64,000 bases of DNA from Apoda limacodes (GCA_946406115.1 OX291553.1:16435001-16499000), one strand, 5' to 3'. Counted from the first letter of the stretch, positions 1-10,895 are shown. A program made the numbers and translations. The notes: a model not told the origin generated them from the sequence alone.

Positions 1-1317
1 ATACAAAGGGATTAATTAGAAGTACCATCAACATGCTATGCAATGAATCACTACAGAATGTAAGCCAAGGTTAGTGGCGGTGTATAATTAACTGGTAGTA
101 GAGGTAGATAAGGGCAGTAGGAAGCGGTCACCAAAGCCGCAGCAAATTCTAGTCGCCTTCACATTGAATTCATTTGTATTCATCAGCGTGAACGAATATT
201 GAAGGTACCTACCACTGAAAATGTGAGCTGCCGCCTTTATGACGACCCTTGCTTATTGTGCAAATACATTGTATATAATTGTTTTATATGTCTAGTGTTC
301 TATAAAGTATCTCTTGTGTACGCTTTCACAGATAGTAACTTTTTACATCTATAAGTTTTATTTTTATTTTAAACAAACTATGTATATTGTAGGTAAGTAT
401 AAGTTAAGCTTCAGAGAACCCTAAACAGTCCTTGGACTGCATTGAGATACTTATGTATGAGCCTACCATAGATTTCGAGTTCTGTAATTTGTCGCATGGA
501 CTGTGCACTGGCCTTACAAAATTGTCCATCCTTTAAAAAAAAGACAAAGCAAACTGTGGTCTCTTTTCTCTTTCTATCAACGTCCGCCATTTTGTTTGTT
601 TATGTTATTGTAACAAGAATCCCGTTTGTGAAATGTTTGTGTAACAAGTTAGAAAGAGACTTTTTTTTATCACTGGCTAGGAAATGCGCTGTCCAGTTCT
701 CTATGTCTATGGTACTACTCAGCAGTACCACAGTTATCACATATAATTTTATTCTGGTGTTCTGAAGAGCAGCCGATTGTTTTCCATCAACAAAAATGGG
801 TAAAGCTTTTCATGTCTGAATTCGTAGTGGTAATCGATTACCTAATAGTAGGTACATGCCAAGTGCTGACCTGATGAGGTCACCCGCGGCGCCGACCTCT
901 ATCGTTTGCACAGGCTTCAATAAAAACATCTCTATGTTTCTTTAGAAAGTTTCTGTTTATTTGAAACAGAAATATTGTTTACATAAGATTAATTTTTTAA
1001 TTTTAGTTGTTTAAAAGTAAAAATAGAGATAAATCAAGATTCAGTAGTTTGTTTGTAAAAACTATTCCTAATTCAGTTTGGACTTGGACTAACATGGCTT
1101 TTTCGATATATGGCCGGTAAGTCATATATCACCAGCTTTGCCCCAGTACAATCCTGACTTACTTCTTATTATCCTAACAAGAACTTACAAAGGAGGTTTT
1201 TTTTCTATCCCTGGACTTTTATTTTACCACTTATTACTCTAAAGTGGACATGCATTAAGCCACCTTTTACGCAGGACTAAAATGGTTGCTGAAAGGCGGC
1301 TCTTCGCCATATTGGTT
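1..1317. other. Unassigned flank left of the LTR element
   Basis: AT-rich sequence with no recognisable gene. The longest open frame (496-765, plus, 89 codons) has a hydrophobic stretch but resembles nothing I know and has no coding context. The segment 1090-1317 carries short motifs such as 'ggcggctcttcgccat' that look repeat-like, without a family assignment. Confidence 0.5.
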
Positions 1318-1321
1318 TGGT
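1318..1321. repeat. Target-site duplication TGGT (left)
   Basis: The four bases TGGT directly before the left LTR recur at 5292-5295 directly after the right LTR. This length is usual for Ty3/gypsy integrases. Confidence 0.85.
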
Positions 1322-2137
1322 TGTAGCGAGTGAAGTATTTTATTTTGTATATGTAGTGTGTAATTAGCTTTAAATTACCCTTTTGCGTGTTATGTCAAAA
1401 TCATTGTAAAATTCTATATCCATACATGCATGGAATGCCATACTCATTTACGTCAACAGTCTTTTAAATCTGATTTTTAAAAAGATGACAGATGGAAAAT
1501 TATTCAAAGGGAGTCTTTTGGAGATTTTCTCGAAGATAGATGTTAAAAACAAAATTTGCACTTTTTACCTAAAATAAATAGGAATTAATCTTTTTGGAGT
1601 GCATCAAGTTCTTCGAGAAACAGGAACTAAGGAGATGTAAATTACAAGAGGAACTTACCGCACGAGTTTTAATAAGAGAAGGTTTGAATTTCTCGATAAA
1701 ATATCTCAAGGTTGTGGGTTCTACCATAAACCCTCCCAACAGGTACCTAAGTGCATTTATTTGGATAGGTGATTATTGCAATATTGATTCTGCGGATTGG
1801 TTTTTTTTCGCCATATTGATTTTTAATTTCTCAATCTGAAAAGAATGGTAATGGCATAGATTGCTGAAAATTGGTGAATATTACATCATATTATGATTAA
1901 TTGATATTTTCGACAATACAGTCGACCCGAAGGGAAAATTACGATACCATCGTCTAGATAGGAAAATGACGGCAAAACAGATAAATTCGGAAACTGAATT
2001 TAGTGCAATTTATTATGGAATTATAGACTTTCAAAGTGTTTATTTGTGAAATAGTGATTGTATATAAAACTAAAAATAAATTGTATTAACGAACCTATCA
2101 TTTCATTTATCTTCCCCTGGGGAATTGAGTCTTATCA
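1322..2137 (+). repeat. 5' long terminal repeat
   Basis: 816 bp, starting TGTAGCGAG and ending CTTATCA, and matching 4476-5291 base for base at an offset of 3154. A TATA-like box (tatataaaac, 2061-2070) near the 3' part is the likely promoter for element transcription. The 81-codon open frame at 1594-1839 lies inside the repeat, recurs in the other LTR and is not a gene. Confidence 0.95.
2061..2070 (+). promoter_or_regulatory. TATA-like box in the 5' LTR
   Basis: The motif tatataaaac lies 67 bases before the LTR end, where an LTR promoter could sit. The same motif is at 5215-5224 in the 3' LTR. Function is inferred from position only. Confidence 0.45.
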
Positions 2138-2155
2138 AGCGGCGCCCAACGGGAT
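2138..2155 (+). other. Primer-binding site (tRNA-Lys-like)
   Basis: Immediately after the left LTR the sequence agcggcgcccaacggg contains ggcgcccaacg, complementary to the 3' end of insect tRNA-Lys as I recall it. It marks the minus-strand DNA priming site and fixes the LTR boundary. The match weakens after the first ~12 bases. Confidence 0.7.
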
Positions 2156-2517
2156 AAAAAATACAATTTTTTATAGTTCTGTATACGATCACCTCACGCA
2201 AAAGGTCTTTTTTTAAAAAAAAAAATAGACATAATTTATAAATTTTTTTTCAAAATTAAAAAAAAAATGCAACTATCTGCGTTACATTCATGTTTTACAT
2301 GAGATTTTCGGACTCGTTTGGCTTATAATTATTTTTTTTCTTTCGTCTCTAGTTTTAACAATTAAAAGGTTGTATTGTAAGAAAACCTTATTTATTTACT
2401 AATCGTTAGATTAGTAACGAATTGCTAACATTAATAGTGTTAATATTCATATAGGTCCACCAGGAAAAAATACTTTACATCGTTTTTTTTTTGGACAAAT
2501 GGAGACAGTGAAAAGCT
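2156..2517. other. Internal LTR-element sequence without coding capacity
   Basis: AT-rich spacer between the primer-binding site and the integrase remnant, with poly-A and poly-T runs. This is where gag, protease, reverse transcriptase and RNase H would normally start. I find none of their motifs, so the coding centre is deleted rather than merely mutated. Confidence 0.6.
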
Positions 2518-3069
2518 GTGTCGTTTAATTATTTATATTTGTCTCAAGTGACGGGGTTCTTTTACTACGTTATAAAACTACGTTATTTAACTAATAAATT
2601 TATTCCACAAGTATTATTATATATAACTATTAATTCGTCTTGTAATCATACGACTGGCTATTCACCAGCATTTTTAGTTTTCGGCCGTGAATTAGTGACC
2701 GATGGTAATATTTTCGCGAAGTACGAGGACTTCGACAATTTCGTATTTATGCCCAGGGATATTTATGCTGAGCATACCGGGTTTCTTGCTAATATATTTA
2801 ACGAGGTTGAATTAGCTTTATATAAGGCACATCAGAAGAACGCAGAACATTATAATCTGCGTCGTACCTTTAAAGAGTTTAATGTTAATGATTATGTATG
2901 GAGACGCAATCACGTTTTAAGTGATGCCGGTGCTTATTTCAGCACTAAGCTAGCTCCGAAATTCGTAAAATGTCGCGTTATACGTAAAGTTTCGCCGTTA
3001 GTATACGAACTGGTGGACTTAAATGATAAAAATGTGGGTATTTACCATATTAAAGATTTTAAATGTTGA
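2518..3069 (+). pseudogene. Integrase C-terminal remnant of the LTR element
   Basis: An open frame of 183 codons that is convincing from about residue 37 onward. Residues ~42-56 (NHTTGYSPAFLVFGR) match the end of the gypsy integrase catalytic region, usually written as H-T-x-x-P-x-L-x-x-G-R. The last ~60 residues (V-x-D-Y-V-W, then K-L-A-P-K-F, then Y-E-L-V-D) match the GPY/F-type C-terminal module, which ends close to the Pol stop. The HHCC zinc module and the first two acidic catalytic residues are absent. The first ~36 residues look non-homologous, consistent with a deletion junction near 2600-2630. It cannot be an active integrase. Confidence 0.8.
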
Positions 3070-3280
3070 AGATACCTCTTAAATTGAGGGCACATATTGT
3101 GCAATTTAATTATAATTAACCACATATGTAATGGACCAAAGAAATTGGTTTTTAAAGCATTTGCTTTATATATTATTGTTTATGAAGCTAATATATGCTT
3201 TCCTTATTGTTTTACAACTAACCTAAGAGTTAGTGATGTGTTTTTTAAATTACTAATCACGATATGTTGTTTTTTTACTT

Positions 3281-3431
3281 CTTCAAAATTCAAAAAGTCA
3301 TTTGAACGACACCGTCGTTATTATAAAAATAACATTTAGACCTAATTTAATTTATATTCCTCTTTTACTTTTTCAAAATTCAAAAAGTCATTTTGACGAC
3401 ACCGTAGCTTTTATAAAAATAACGTTTAGGC
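3281..3431 (+). repeat. Tandem duplication in the 3' part of the LTR element
   Basis: Two imperfect copies of about 90 bp (about 3281-3346 and 3371-3431), each containing 'ttcaaaattcaaaaagtcat' followed by 'gacaccgt' and 'ttataaaaataac'. They lie between the integrase stop and the polypurine tract. Confidence 0.75.
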
Positions 3432-4059
3432 CTTTATTAATATTTTGTTGTTTTTTTTATCATTTATTTTCTTTAGAGGAAAAATAACTTTATTTTCTTT
3501 CAATTGGCATGCAGGAGATGCTTTGATTTGTATTTATATTTAACTACGAATAATAATTTTCATTAAAGTCGATTGGACGCATTCTTTATTTAAATATTTT
3601 AACTGATTCTCAAAAAAGCTATTTGTTCTCTCACGTCAAGAGACGTTATTTCTATATTGTATATTTTTCTTGTCTATTTGACACGTAATTGAAACGTTAT
3701 TTTATATTTTTTCTCAATATTACTATAACAACGACAAATTTCGTTGTTGATGTCTGCGACATTATTTATTGTTATTTTCTTTACATAGTTTCTTTAGTAG
3801 TACTCCTTCCTTGGGTCGGTTTTACGACTTTTGCGTTATTAAATGGAGACCAAAGAGCACGACATCTTTGGCTCATTATTAATTCTAAAAGCTATTGTAG
3901 CTTATTATATAAAAATACTTAATTTATTTTAACTAATTTTCTTTATTAATTATCTAATTTCTTACTCGTTTTACTTTCTAGCTACTTTCAAACTTGCAAT
4001 TTTAGACAGTCTCTTTAATATTTATCCCATAATTAATGGTTTTTAATACAGCGGGGTTT

Positions 4060-4185
4060 TATTATTGAGCAGTATGACAACTCATTAAATAAGCTTATGT
4101 CCAAAATATGGAGCGGATTGACAACTCCTTAAAAAAGCCCTTGTCCAGGAATTGAGCGGTGGGATAACTCATTAAATAAGCCTTA
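4060..4185 (+). repeat. Three-unit short tandem repeat before the 3' LTR
   Basis: Three diverged units of about 42 bp with the pattern 'ttgagcggt..gacaactcattaaataagc..ttgtcca'. They lie upstream of the polypurine tract and may be part of a 3' untranslated region; function unknown. Confidence 0.65.
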
Positions 4186-4459
4186 TATCGTATTCCTAGT
4201 TGTAATAAGGCATTTGGCCAAGATACAACAATTAACATCAAGTCCCTTACAGATCGGTCATGGGGTTCCTTAGCGGTTATGCCCTTCGTGTGTGGATGAA
4301 TGAATAGGAAGTATATGAGGTTAGCGTGTTAGGTTGGGTTAGTATGAGTGATGAGGTTAGAGTATTAGATGCGTACGTGATGTAAGTTTTTAGGGATCGG
4401 TTCTGTTTTTTAAATTATTAAACTAACAGCCCGGAAAATTCGTCTAACCGAATTTTCAC

Positions 4460-4475
4460 GAGGAAGGGGGGATAT
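4460..4475 (+). other. Polypurine tract
   Basis: gaggaaggggggata directly precedes the right LTR, the position where plus-strand DNA synthesis primes in LTR retrotransposons. It confirms the plus orientation and the LTR start at 4476. Confidence 0.8.
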
Positions 4476-5291
4476 TGTAGCGAGTGAAGTATTTTATTTT
4501 GTATATGTAGTGTGTAATTAGCTTTAAATTACCCTTTTGCGTGTTATGTCAAAATCATTGTAAAATTCTATATCCATACATGCATGGAATGCCATACTCA
4601 TTTACGTCAACAGTCTTTTAAATCTGATTTTTAAAAAGATGACAGATGGAAAATTATTCAAAGGGAGTCTTTTGGAGATTTTCTCGAAGATAGATGTTAA
4701 AAACAAAATTTGCACTTTTTACCTAAAATAAATAGGAATTAATCTTTTTGGAGTGCATCAAGTTCTTCGAGAAACAGGAACTAAGGAGATGTAAATTACA
4801 AGAGGAACTTACCGCACGAGTTTTAATAAGAGAAGGTTTGAATTTCTCGATAAAATATCTCAAGGTTGTGGGTTCTACCATAAACCCTCCCAACAGGTAC
4901 CTAAGTGCATTTATTTGGATAGGTGATTATTGCAATATTGATTCTGCGGATTGGTTTTTTTTCGCCATATTGATTTTTAATTTCTCAATCTGAAAAGAAT
5001 GGTAATGGCATAGATTGCTGAAAATTGGTGAATATTACATCATATTATGATTAATTGATATTTTCGACAATACAGTCGACCCGAAGGGAAAATTACGATA
5101 CCATCGTCTAGATAGGAAAATGACGGCAAAACAGATAAATTCGGAAACTGAATTTAGTGCAATTTATTATGGAATTATAGACTTTCAAAGTGTTTATTTG
5201 TGAAATAGTGATTGTATATAAAACTAAAAATAAATTGTATTAACGAACCTATCATTTCATTTATCTTCCCCTGGGGAATTGAGTCTTATCA
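4476..5291 (+). repeat. 3' long terminal repeat
   Basis: Identical over 816 bp to the 5' LTR (1322-2137). The right end is fixed by the TGGT duplication at 5292-5295. Confidence 0.95.
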
Positions 5292-5295
5292 TGGT

Positions 5296-5936
5296 TTAGT
5301 TTATTTAATCACCCATTGGTTTAGTTACACATTCTTAGTGAGCATAACTCAGATATCTAAGTAACACCTAAATTCACAAAAATAGGATCGTCATTAAATT
5401 AACATAAAACCACATATTAAATTACTTATTATGACAAAAAAAAATTAAAAACAATACAAAACATAAAATATCAAAAAATAATAATAAAATAAAAAGAAAA
5501 TAAAATGTCTTAAAATTATAATTTGAAATACAATATAAAAACATTGTTATAATTATAGTGTACTTACGTCTCTAACCCTTTTGGGAATTAAAACCCTAAA
5601 CAATATGACCTTTTTTTAAAAGTTCTGGGACAAGCTATAAGAAATTAGTCAGGAGTGGAGATCCACATAAAAAGTCATGTTAGTAATGTTGAATTTGTAT
5701 AAAATGCAGAAGTAAAAGACATTCCCCACGGGCTATGTGCGATCAAGTGTGCTGAATAATTTACTTGGCAACGCTTTAAACGTGACCTCTTGAACTAAGG
5801 AGCTGAATCTGAGACGGCAGGTAAGAATTTCAACATCACTTTTGTGACTTACTGCTTGAGAAATTCGCTATTCAGGTATTTTGGTGGTACCATAAATCAA
5901 CATTTTATATTACCTTTAACTGTAAGCTAAAAAAAG
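5296..5936. other. Unassigned AT-rich DNA
   Basis: Poly-A-rich sequence between the LTR element and the next short repeat. I see no gene or recognisable element. Confidence 0.5.
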
Positions 5937-6245
5937 TCGGCCAAGTGCCAGTCGAATCAAGGGTTCCGTACCATTGTCTATAAAAACGGCAAAAAAATCA
6001 CGTTTGTTATATGGGAGCCTCCCTTTAATATTTTGTTTATTTATATTTAATTATTTATTTTTAAAGTGAATATATAACTAAATATTCTACGAAAATTTCA
6101 AGCGTCTACCAGTTGCCATTACCAATATCGAGCAAAAACGAGCAGAAAATCGGCCAAGTGCGAGTCGGACTCGCGCACGAAGGGTTCCGTACCATTAACT
6201 ACAAAAACGTGCAAAAAAATCACGTATGTTGTACGGGAGCCCCCT
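5937..6245 (+). repeat. SINE-like lepidopteran repeat, two heads in tandem
   Basis: Two copies of the head motif 'ggccaagtgcgagtcggac...gggttccgtacc' (5937-5973 and 6151-6195), each followed by 'atcacgt.tgttgtaygggagcc'. The family typically closes with ggtacggaaccct, complementary to the gggttccgtacc of its head, but no tail is present here. Between the heads lies the 'agcgtctacc...atcgagcaaaaacgagc' segment also seen at 17011-17110. I recognise the family as widespread in Lepidoptera but will not assign a formal name. Confidence 0.7.
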
Positions 6246-6800
6246 TAAATATTTATTTTTCTGTTTTTAAGTATTTGGATAATTCTCATCGCCACGATTC
6301 TCATCGTCACCTTCGTGGCAGATTTAAGTTTTTGCTTATTTCAACAATTTCCGGCTTATAGCGCTTGATAAGCCGAGTAAATCCATAAGTAAACTAATCA
6401 GATCGTGAGTCTCGTTTGGCTGATATAATATTTTGAAGTGCTTAATCCCATGAAAGTGACGAAATCAGCCACGAAAGTGACAAATAAACTTTACAGCTAT
6501 TATTTTTTCATAATTTAAGTACTGTTTATGAGACTTAATGCTAATAAAATAATTAAACTGGCAAATAGATGTAATCAATAAACAAAACTAGCAATTACCA
6601 GTTCGGTCCGAGGTTCTTAATATAACTGATTGTCAAATTAAGCTACATAACTTTAGTAATTTTTTTATCATAAAACATAATTAATGCAAATAGGTAATTT
6701 AGTGTGATTTTATTAACCAGTTAAGTACTTATCTTTATTTTATATTATTTTTTTTACTCTAAAATACCCTCTTTATACATGTAAAAATATAATCACATAG

Positions 6801-7456
6801 GTTTGCTGGACAAGGTAAAGCTGGCGTCCAAAAAACTTGGTGTACTCAACAGAGCGAAGCAGTACTTCACGTCGGGGCAAAGGTGGCTACTTTACAAGTC
6901 GCAAGTCCGGCCCCATATGGAGTACTGCTGCCATCTCTGGGCGGGTGCACCCGGATACCAGCTTGGCCCTTTTGACTCGGTTCAACGACGGGCTGTGAGA
7001 ATTGTCGACGATCCCAAACTCACTTGCGGTATCGAGCCCTTAAGTCTGAGGGGAGACTTTGCCTCCCTGTGTGTGTTCTACCGCTTGTAAAATGGATTGT
7101 GTTCTGAGGAATTGTTCGAAATGATGCCCACGGCTACTTTCTACCATCGCACCGCTCGCCATCGACAGGGAATTCATTCTCACACTTTGGAACCAAAATG
7201 GTCGTGAACAGTGCGGTTTCAGAGAAACTTCCTCCCGCGAACCCTTGGGTTGTGGAATGAGCTCCCTGCCAAGGTTTTCTCTAAGGACTACAGTATGGGG
7301 TTCTTCAAAAAAGAAGTTATTAGATTTCTGAAGGGTCGGCAACGCGCGAGTGATGCCCCTGGTGTTGCAAGCGTCCATAGGCTACGGTGACCGCTTACCA
7401 TCAGGCGGACCGTAGGCTTGTTTGCCACCTTAGTGGTATAAAAAAAAAAAAAAAAG
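6801..7456 (+). mobile_element. 5'-truncated LINE-A copy
   Basis: Collinear with the last 640 bases of the full-length LINE-A copy (13881-14520), with 14 base differences and no indel, followed by a 16-base poly-A run (7441-7456). Truncation at the 5' side is typical of incomplete target-primed reverse transcription. I did not find a convincing target duplication. Confidence 0.92.
6803..7390 (+). pseudogene. LINE-A polyprotein C-terminus, two nonsense codons
   Basis: Encodes the region downstream of the reverse transcriptase (motifs Y-K-S-Q-V-R-P-H-M-E-Y, Q-R-R-A-V-R-I-V, W-N-E-L-P). Relative to the full copy, a tac-to-taa change creates a stop ending at 7090 and a cga-to-tga change creates another near 7204. 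The frame otherwise runs on to the family stop at 7390. It is a dead fragment with no promoter or endonuclease domain. Confidence 0.88.
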
Positions 7457-7485
7457 GTGCTTACAATAAACTAAAATGCTATATC

Positions 7486-7937
7486 TAATCTTATGGGGAC
7501 TTAGCGTAATTAAAGTAGTTAAGTATTTTGCTGCAACTAGGCAAAATATTTAGCAATCTGTTAGAGGTGTTGACGTGCCTATTCTTGAAGACAAATTTAG
7601 GTTTGATTGCTTGATCAGTCTCTAAAATGACACACTGACGTGGTGGTTCACGTGGCGGAGAAGAAATCGGATCATTGACAATAGAAGAATTATTTTCGCA
7701 AATTAAAAGCTCTTACTAAAGAGCACTGCTTTTTTTGCTTTTCTTTTGCCGTACAGTTTGCTCTTCAGTCGATCTCGTAACTGGGTACAATGACTCCTCT
7801 GGCCTTACTTCTATAATATCGATTTTCTTTGAAAGCATTGTGAAGCCCGTGGTTCGCTTTTTTTCTTTCTGTTCTCGTTTTTCTGCTTTTTTTTTATTTT
7901 CTCGGCATGCTTTGGCAGTTTGTGGCATTCTAAGGCA
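7486..7937 (-). pseudogene. Candidate minus-strand exon, decayed, unknown product
   Basis: On the minus strand, a 3' splice-site-like sequence (tgactattttcag) ends at 7938. An open frame follows, lysine/glutamate-rich (M-P-Q-T, K-K-K-A-E-K, T-T-G-F-T-M-L, D-I-I-E-V), down to TAG TAA at 7713-7718. The same frame then stays open for about 70 further codons (E-L-L-I-C-E, P-P-R-E-P-P, F-V-F-K-N-R) to a TAA near 7486. Two adjacent stops inside an otherwise open frame suggest a decayed gene or transposon ORF. A splice donor lies to the right at 8241. I do not recognise the protein. Chance openness in lysine-rich AT-rich DNA is possible. Confidence 0.3.
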
Positions 7938-8240
7938 CTGAAAATAGTCATAAAACTTTAATGCCAACATACAAAGAATCATGTTCAGGGCAAAAAGGGC
8001 ATAAAATCACCTTTGTGGACAAAATGTCACGAAGGTGATGCCACAAATGTGACGATAATTTGCCTTTTTTTAAAAAATTCCTGCAAACTTTACGTGTAAC
8101 ATATTAAAATAAATATTGCATAAATATCTTGCATTTTGATTGCTTCGATTAGCTAACTTTGATTTCAATTGCTAAAATGCAATGCACAAAAATGTTGTCC
8201 ACGCAAGTGATCGATATATCTATGAATAAATAGAACTCAC

Positions 8241-8347
8241 CAGTAGGTATTTGTTGTCACTAAACGTGGATAAGCTGCTCGTCTCACTTCTTGAATACCG
8301 GAATACGCCTCACGTTCATCTGAATCTAACTCTGTGATTGGTTGCTG
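8241..8347 (-). other. Candidate minus-strand exon with splice donor
   Basis: The minus strand reads ...acctactg|gtgagttc, a near-consensus 5' splice site whose last exon base would be 8241. One frame of the preceding ~105 bases is open (T-E-L-D-S-D-E-R-E-A-Y-S-G...), and an AG acceptor candidate lies near 8348. However, that frame does not join in phase with the frame at 7937, and the frame that would join contains stops. The exon pair is therefore weak. Confidence 0.22.
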
Positions 8348-8774
8348 CTGTTGTGTTCAACAGCAAGCCTTTATTTGGGCAAATCTAAAGTATTTAGGTA
8401 CTTTAGATTCGCGTGACAGACGCATATTGAGTTTTCAATTTAAAAAAAAAATTAACGTAATAAAGTATATTTAACTACGATGATTTCAGTATATGTAACA
8501 TACAAATACACTTAAATTTATTGAAGCAGTAACCAAATGATTTGCTGCAACGGGAAGTGTGACGCGATGAGAATGCAAAAAGTGGCCCCGTTTTTAACCG
8601 TTTCGTGTGTTTTTTGGTATATATATTTGCTTCTATTACGACAAGCTTTATTTATTTAGAAGCTTAATAGATATTTTACCCCCCAAATCGCAATTTCTGT
8701 TTCTATCTTATACGGTTTAGAAAATATAACTGTGTGACTATTAAATTTGAGCTACGATGAGAACTACCCACTTG

Positions 8775-9120
8775 TTGTTATAGCGGCAACAGAAATACAT
8801 CTTCTGCGAAAATTTCAACTGTCTAACTATAACGGTTCATGAGATACAGCCTGGTGACAGACGGACGGACGGACGGACGGATGTAGGGTCGGACGGACGG
8901 ACAGCGAAGCCTTAGTAATAGGGTTCCTAATTACCTTTCAGGTACGGAACCCTAAAAAATCACGTTTGTTGTATGGAAGCCCACTTAAATATTTATTTTA
9001 TTCTGTTTTTTCGTATTTATTATTATAGCGGCAACAAAAATACATCTTTTGTGAAAATTTCAACTGTCTAACTATGACGGTTCATGAGATACAGCCTGGT
9101 GACAGACGGATGGACGGACT
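8775..9120 (+). repeat. Two tail halves of the SINE-like repeat in tandem
   Basis: 8775-8957 carries 'agcggcaacagaaatacat...gttcatgagatacagcctggtgacagacgg', a (GGAC)n run and the closing motif ggtacggaaccct. 8958-9120 restarts with 'cacgtttgttgtatggaagcc' and repeats the same block. Both belong to the family at 5937-6245. Confidence 0.75.
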
Positions 9121-9604
9121 GAAAAACAAAGTAAGGAATAAATACTGTTAACTTTAAAAAAAACACACCAACAAAAGAATTTTTTAAATATGTTATAATA
9201 AACCAAATAATAAAAAATGTTGCAGTTTGTTGCACTACAAATTCATAATTTATTTATGTACTAAGTACAAATCAATACATTAACTGTGTGAGTGGGCACA
9301 GTTCTGCAACAATGGTGGAATTCGTTGCACTTACCAGCATGAGTCATTTGTCATACTTTATTCATGTGCAAACTTTATATATACAGGCATATAGTATGTC
9401 GAATCATTGTTACTTATTTATAGGGTAATACCTGGAAGACCGAGCTCTGCTCGTTTTTTTTTACAACGCTATCTATTGCCAAGTAGCTTTAGTGCTGCCG
9501 TGTCGGTAAAAATAATAGTATTACTACTTGCCAATAGATGTCAGGAAGATTCATATTTTTCAGTTTATCATTGCCTGAAAACACGGATAAAACGACGTTT
9601 ACAA
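9121..9604. other. Unassigned DNA between short repeats
   Basis: AT-rich. 9283-9350 is similar to 10255-10320 (shared 'gtgagtgg.cacagttc.gcaacaatg' and a matching 'cattt' end), a ~65-bp direct-repeat pair of unknown nature. No gene is seen. Confidence 0.45.
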
Positions 9605-9857
9605 ATAAAATTTGTATGGGAGCCCCCTTAAATGAATATTTTATTCTGTTTTTTAGTATTAATAACAAATTAAAGCGGCAACAGAATCACATCTTCTGTG
9701 AAAATTCCAACTGTTTACTGTCTAACTATCACGGTTCATAAGATACCTGCCTGGTGACAGATGGATGGACGGACTGACGGAGGGACGGACGCACGGACAG
9801 CAAAATCTTAGGAATAGGGTCCCGTTTTTTACCCTTTGGGTACGGAACCCTAAAAAA
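9605..9857 (+). repeat. SINE-like repeat, 3' two-thirds
   Basis: Contains 'tgtatgggagcccccttaaat', the 'agcggcaacagaat' block, 'ggttcataagatac', GGAC-type simple repeats and the closing motif gggtacggaaccctaaaaa. The head is missing. Confidence 0.78.
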
Positions 9858-10330
9858 GGTAGTATATAGATTTACATATACATATATATTCTACAGTGAA
9901 AAAAATCGGGACTACAACACTATACACCAACGGCTCTTAGATAATGTAACTAATTTGCCACTGGTTTCTGATGTGTGGACTGTGGATGTATAGTGTAAGA
10001 GTAGATTGCACATGGCTATATATTTGATAAGAGATTCTAAAAGCGTCTACTTCTAGCAGAAGTGTTATCTACATCACATATATTCCAGAAATAACACAAG
10101 ACGTTCATAACTAGTTTTATATTACTGTATTATAGGAAAAAAATCATAGAACCACTTTTTTGAAATTATAGACCACATAACTACATATTGCTTTTATGAA
10201 TAAAGATAACCGCAGCTAAATAGTCTTCTATAATTAATCCACCTCGGATGCATTGGGTGAGTGGACAGAGTTCAGCAACAATGACGATGGTTCACTGCAC
10301 ATTTCCGCACGGTCCATTTCACGTAGGTAA
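9858..10330. other. Unassigned DNA
   Basis: No coding signal. Includes the second member (10255-10320) of the ~65-bp repeat pair noted at 9283-9350. Confidence 0.45.
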
Positions 10331-10890
10331 TTAACTGTTTACAAGGGCAGTGTATATTGCTACGTTGACATTTATATTATATGCGCGGTAGCTGATAGTG
10401 ATTCTTTGTCTTCTATAATATTTAAGTTTCTTTTTACTGATTAGTATTTGTGATTGACTATTTTTAGTGTCTATTTTCTCTATTAGTATACACGTCGCAT
10501 ATATGTATAGGTGCTTGATATTCTTGAACCCAGTTTCTTTAGAAGTAGGAGTTAAGTAATGGTAGTTAAAAATAACCCAAATTGTTTTATTTTGCACCCT
10601 TTGAAGATTATTAAGAATAGTTTGATTGGCACAGTCCCAAATCTCTATGACATAATCTAGATGCGACTTAACATGAGAATTATAGATAGTTAATCTTACA
10701 TTTTTACATCTAACAATAGCCCGTAAAGACCACATCAGAGACGTTATTTTAGATTTTATTCCATTTATATGTAGGTCCCATGTCAGTTTTCTATCTAATA
10801 TTAATCATAGGTATTTATTTCTCTTCCTTAAATATTTTAATAATCTTACCATTAATTACTATGAGCATGGTTTTCAATATTTTTGTTCTT
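10331..10890 (-). pseudogene. LINE-C polyprotein C-terminal part (old, minus strand)
   Basis: Reading right to left, an open frame from 10735 to 10331 has the layout found after LINE reverse transcriptases: S-H-V-K-S-H-L-D-Y-V-I-E-I-W, then L-Q-R-V-Q-N-K. Upstream, 10740-10890, in broken frames, resembles 'I-L-D-R-K-L-T-W-D' and 'V-K-N-K-N-I-E-N'. It is the distal half of the element at 14544-16270, separated from it by the LINE-A insertion. Multiple frame breaks make it a dead copy. Confidence 0.78.
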
Positions 10891-10895
10891 AACAT
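10891..10895. repeat. LINE-A target-site duplication AACAT (left)
   Basis: AACAT recurs at 14539-14543 just after the poly-A. Deleting 10896-14543 rejoins the minus-strand LINE-C frame in phase (…Y-I-I-F-H / V-K-N-K-N…), which independently supports these boundaries. Confidence 0.8.

Larger units (their letters stand above)
1322..5291 (+). mobile_element. Internally deleted Ty3/gypsy-type LTR retrotransposon
   Basis: A 3970-bp insertion bounded by identical 816-bp direct repeats starting TG and ending CA. A 4-bp duplication, TGGT, lies immediately outside both ends (1318-1321 and 5292-5295). A primer-binding site follows the left LTR and a polypurine tract precedes the right one, so the element is plus-oriented. 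The internal region is only about 2.3 kb, whereas an autonomous gypsy element needs roughly 4-6 kb for gag-pol. The only recognisable protein is the C-terminal part of integrase. I infer a non-autonomous derivative that moved using enzymes from a relative, or a copy that lost its centre after insertion. Identical LTRs mean that insertion or gene conversion was recent. Confidence 0.93.

Noticed and set aside
1594..1839. Identical 81-codon open frames at 1594-1839 and 4748-4993
   Set aside because: Both lie inside the duplicated LTR; identity reflects the repeat, and no protein family is recognisable.
6801..7456. Target-site duplication of the truncated LINE-A copy
   Set aside because: No shared sequence longer than two or three bases between 6780-6800 and 7457-7480.
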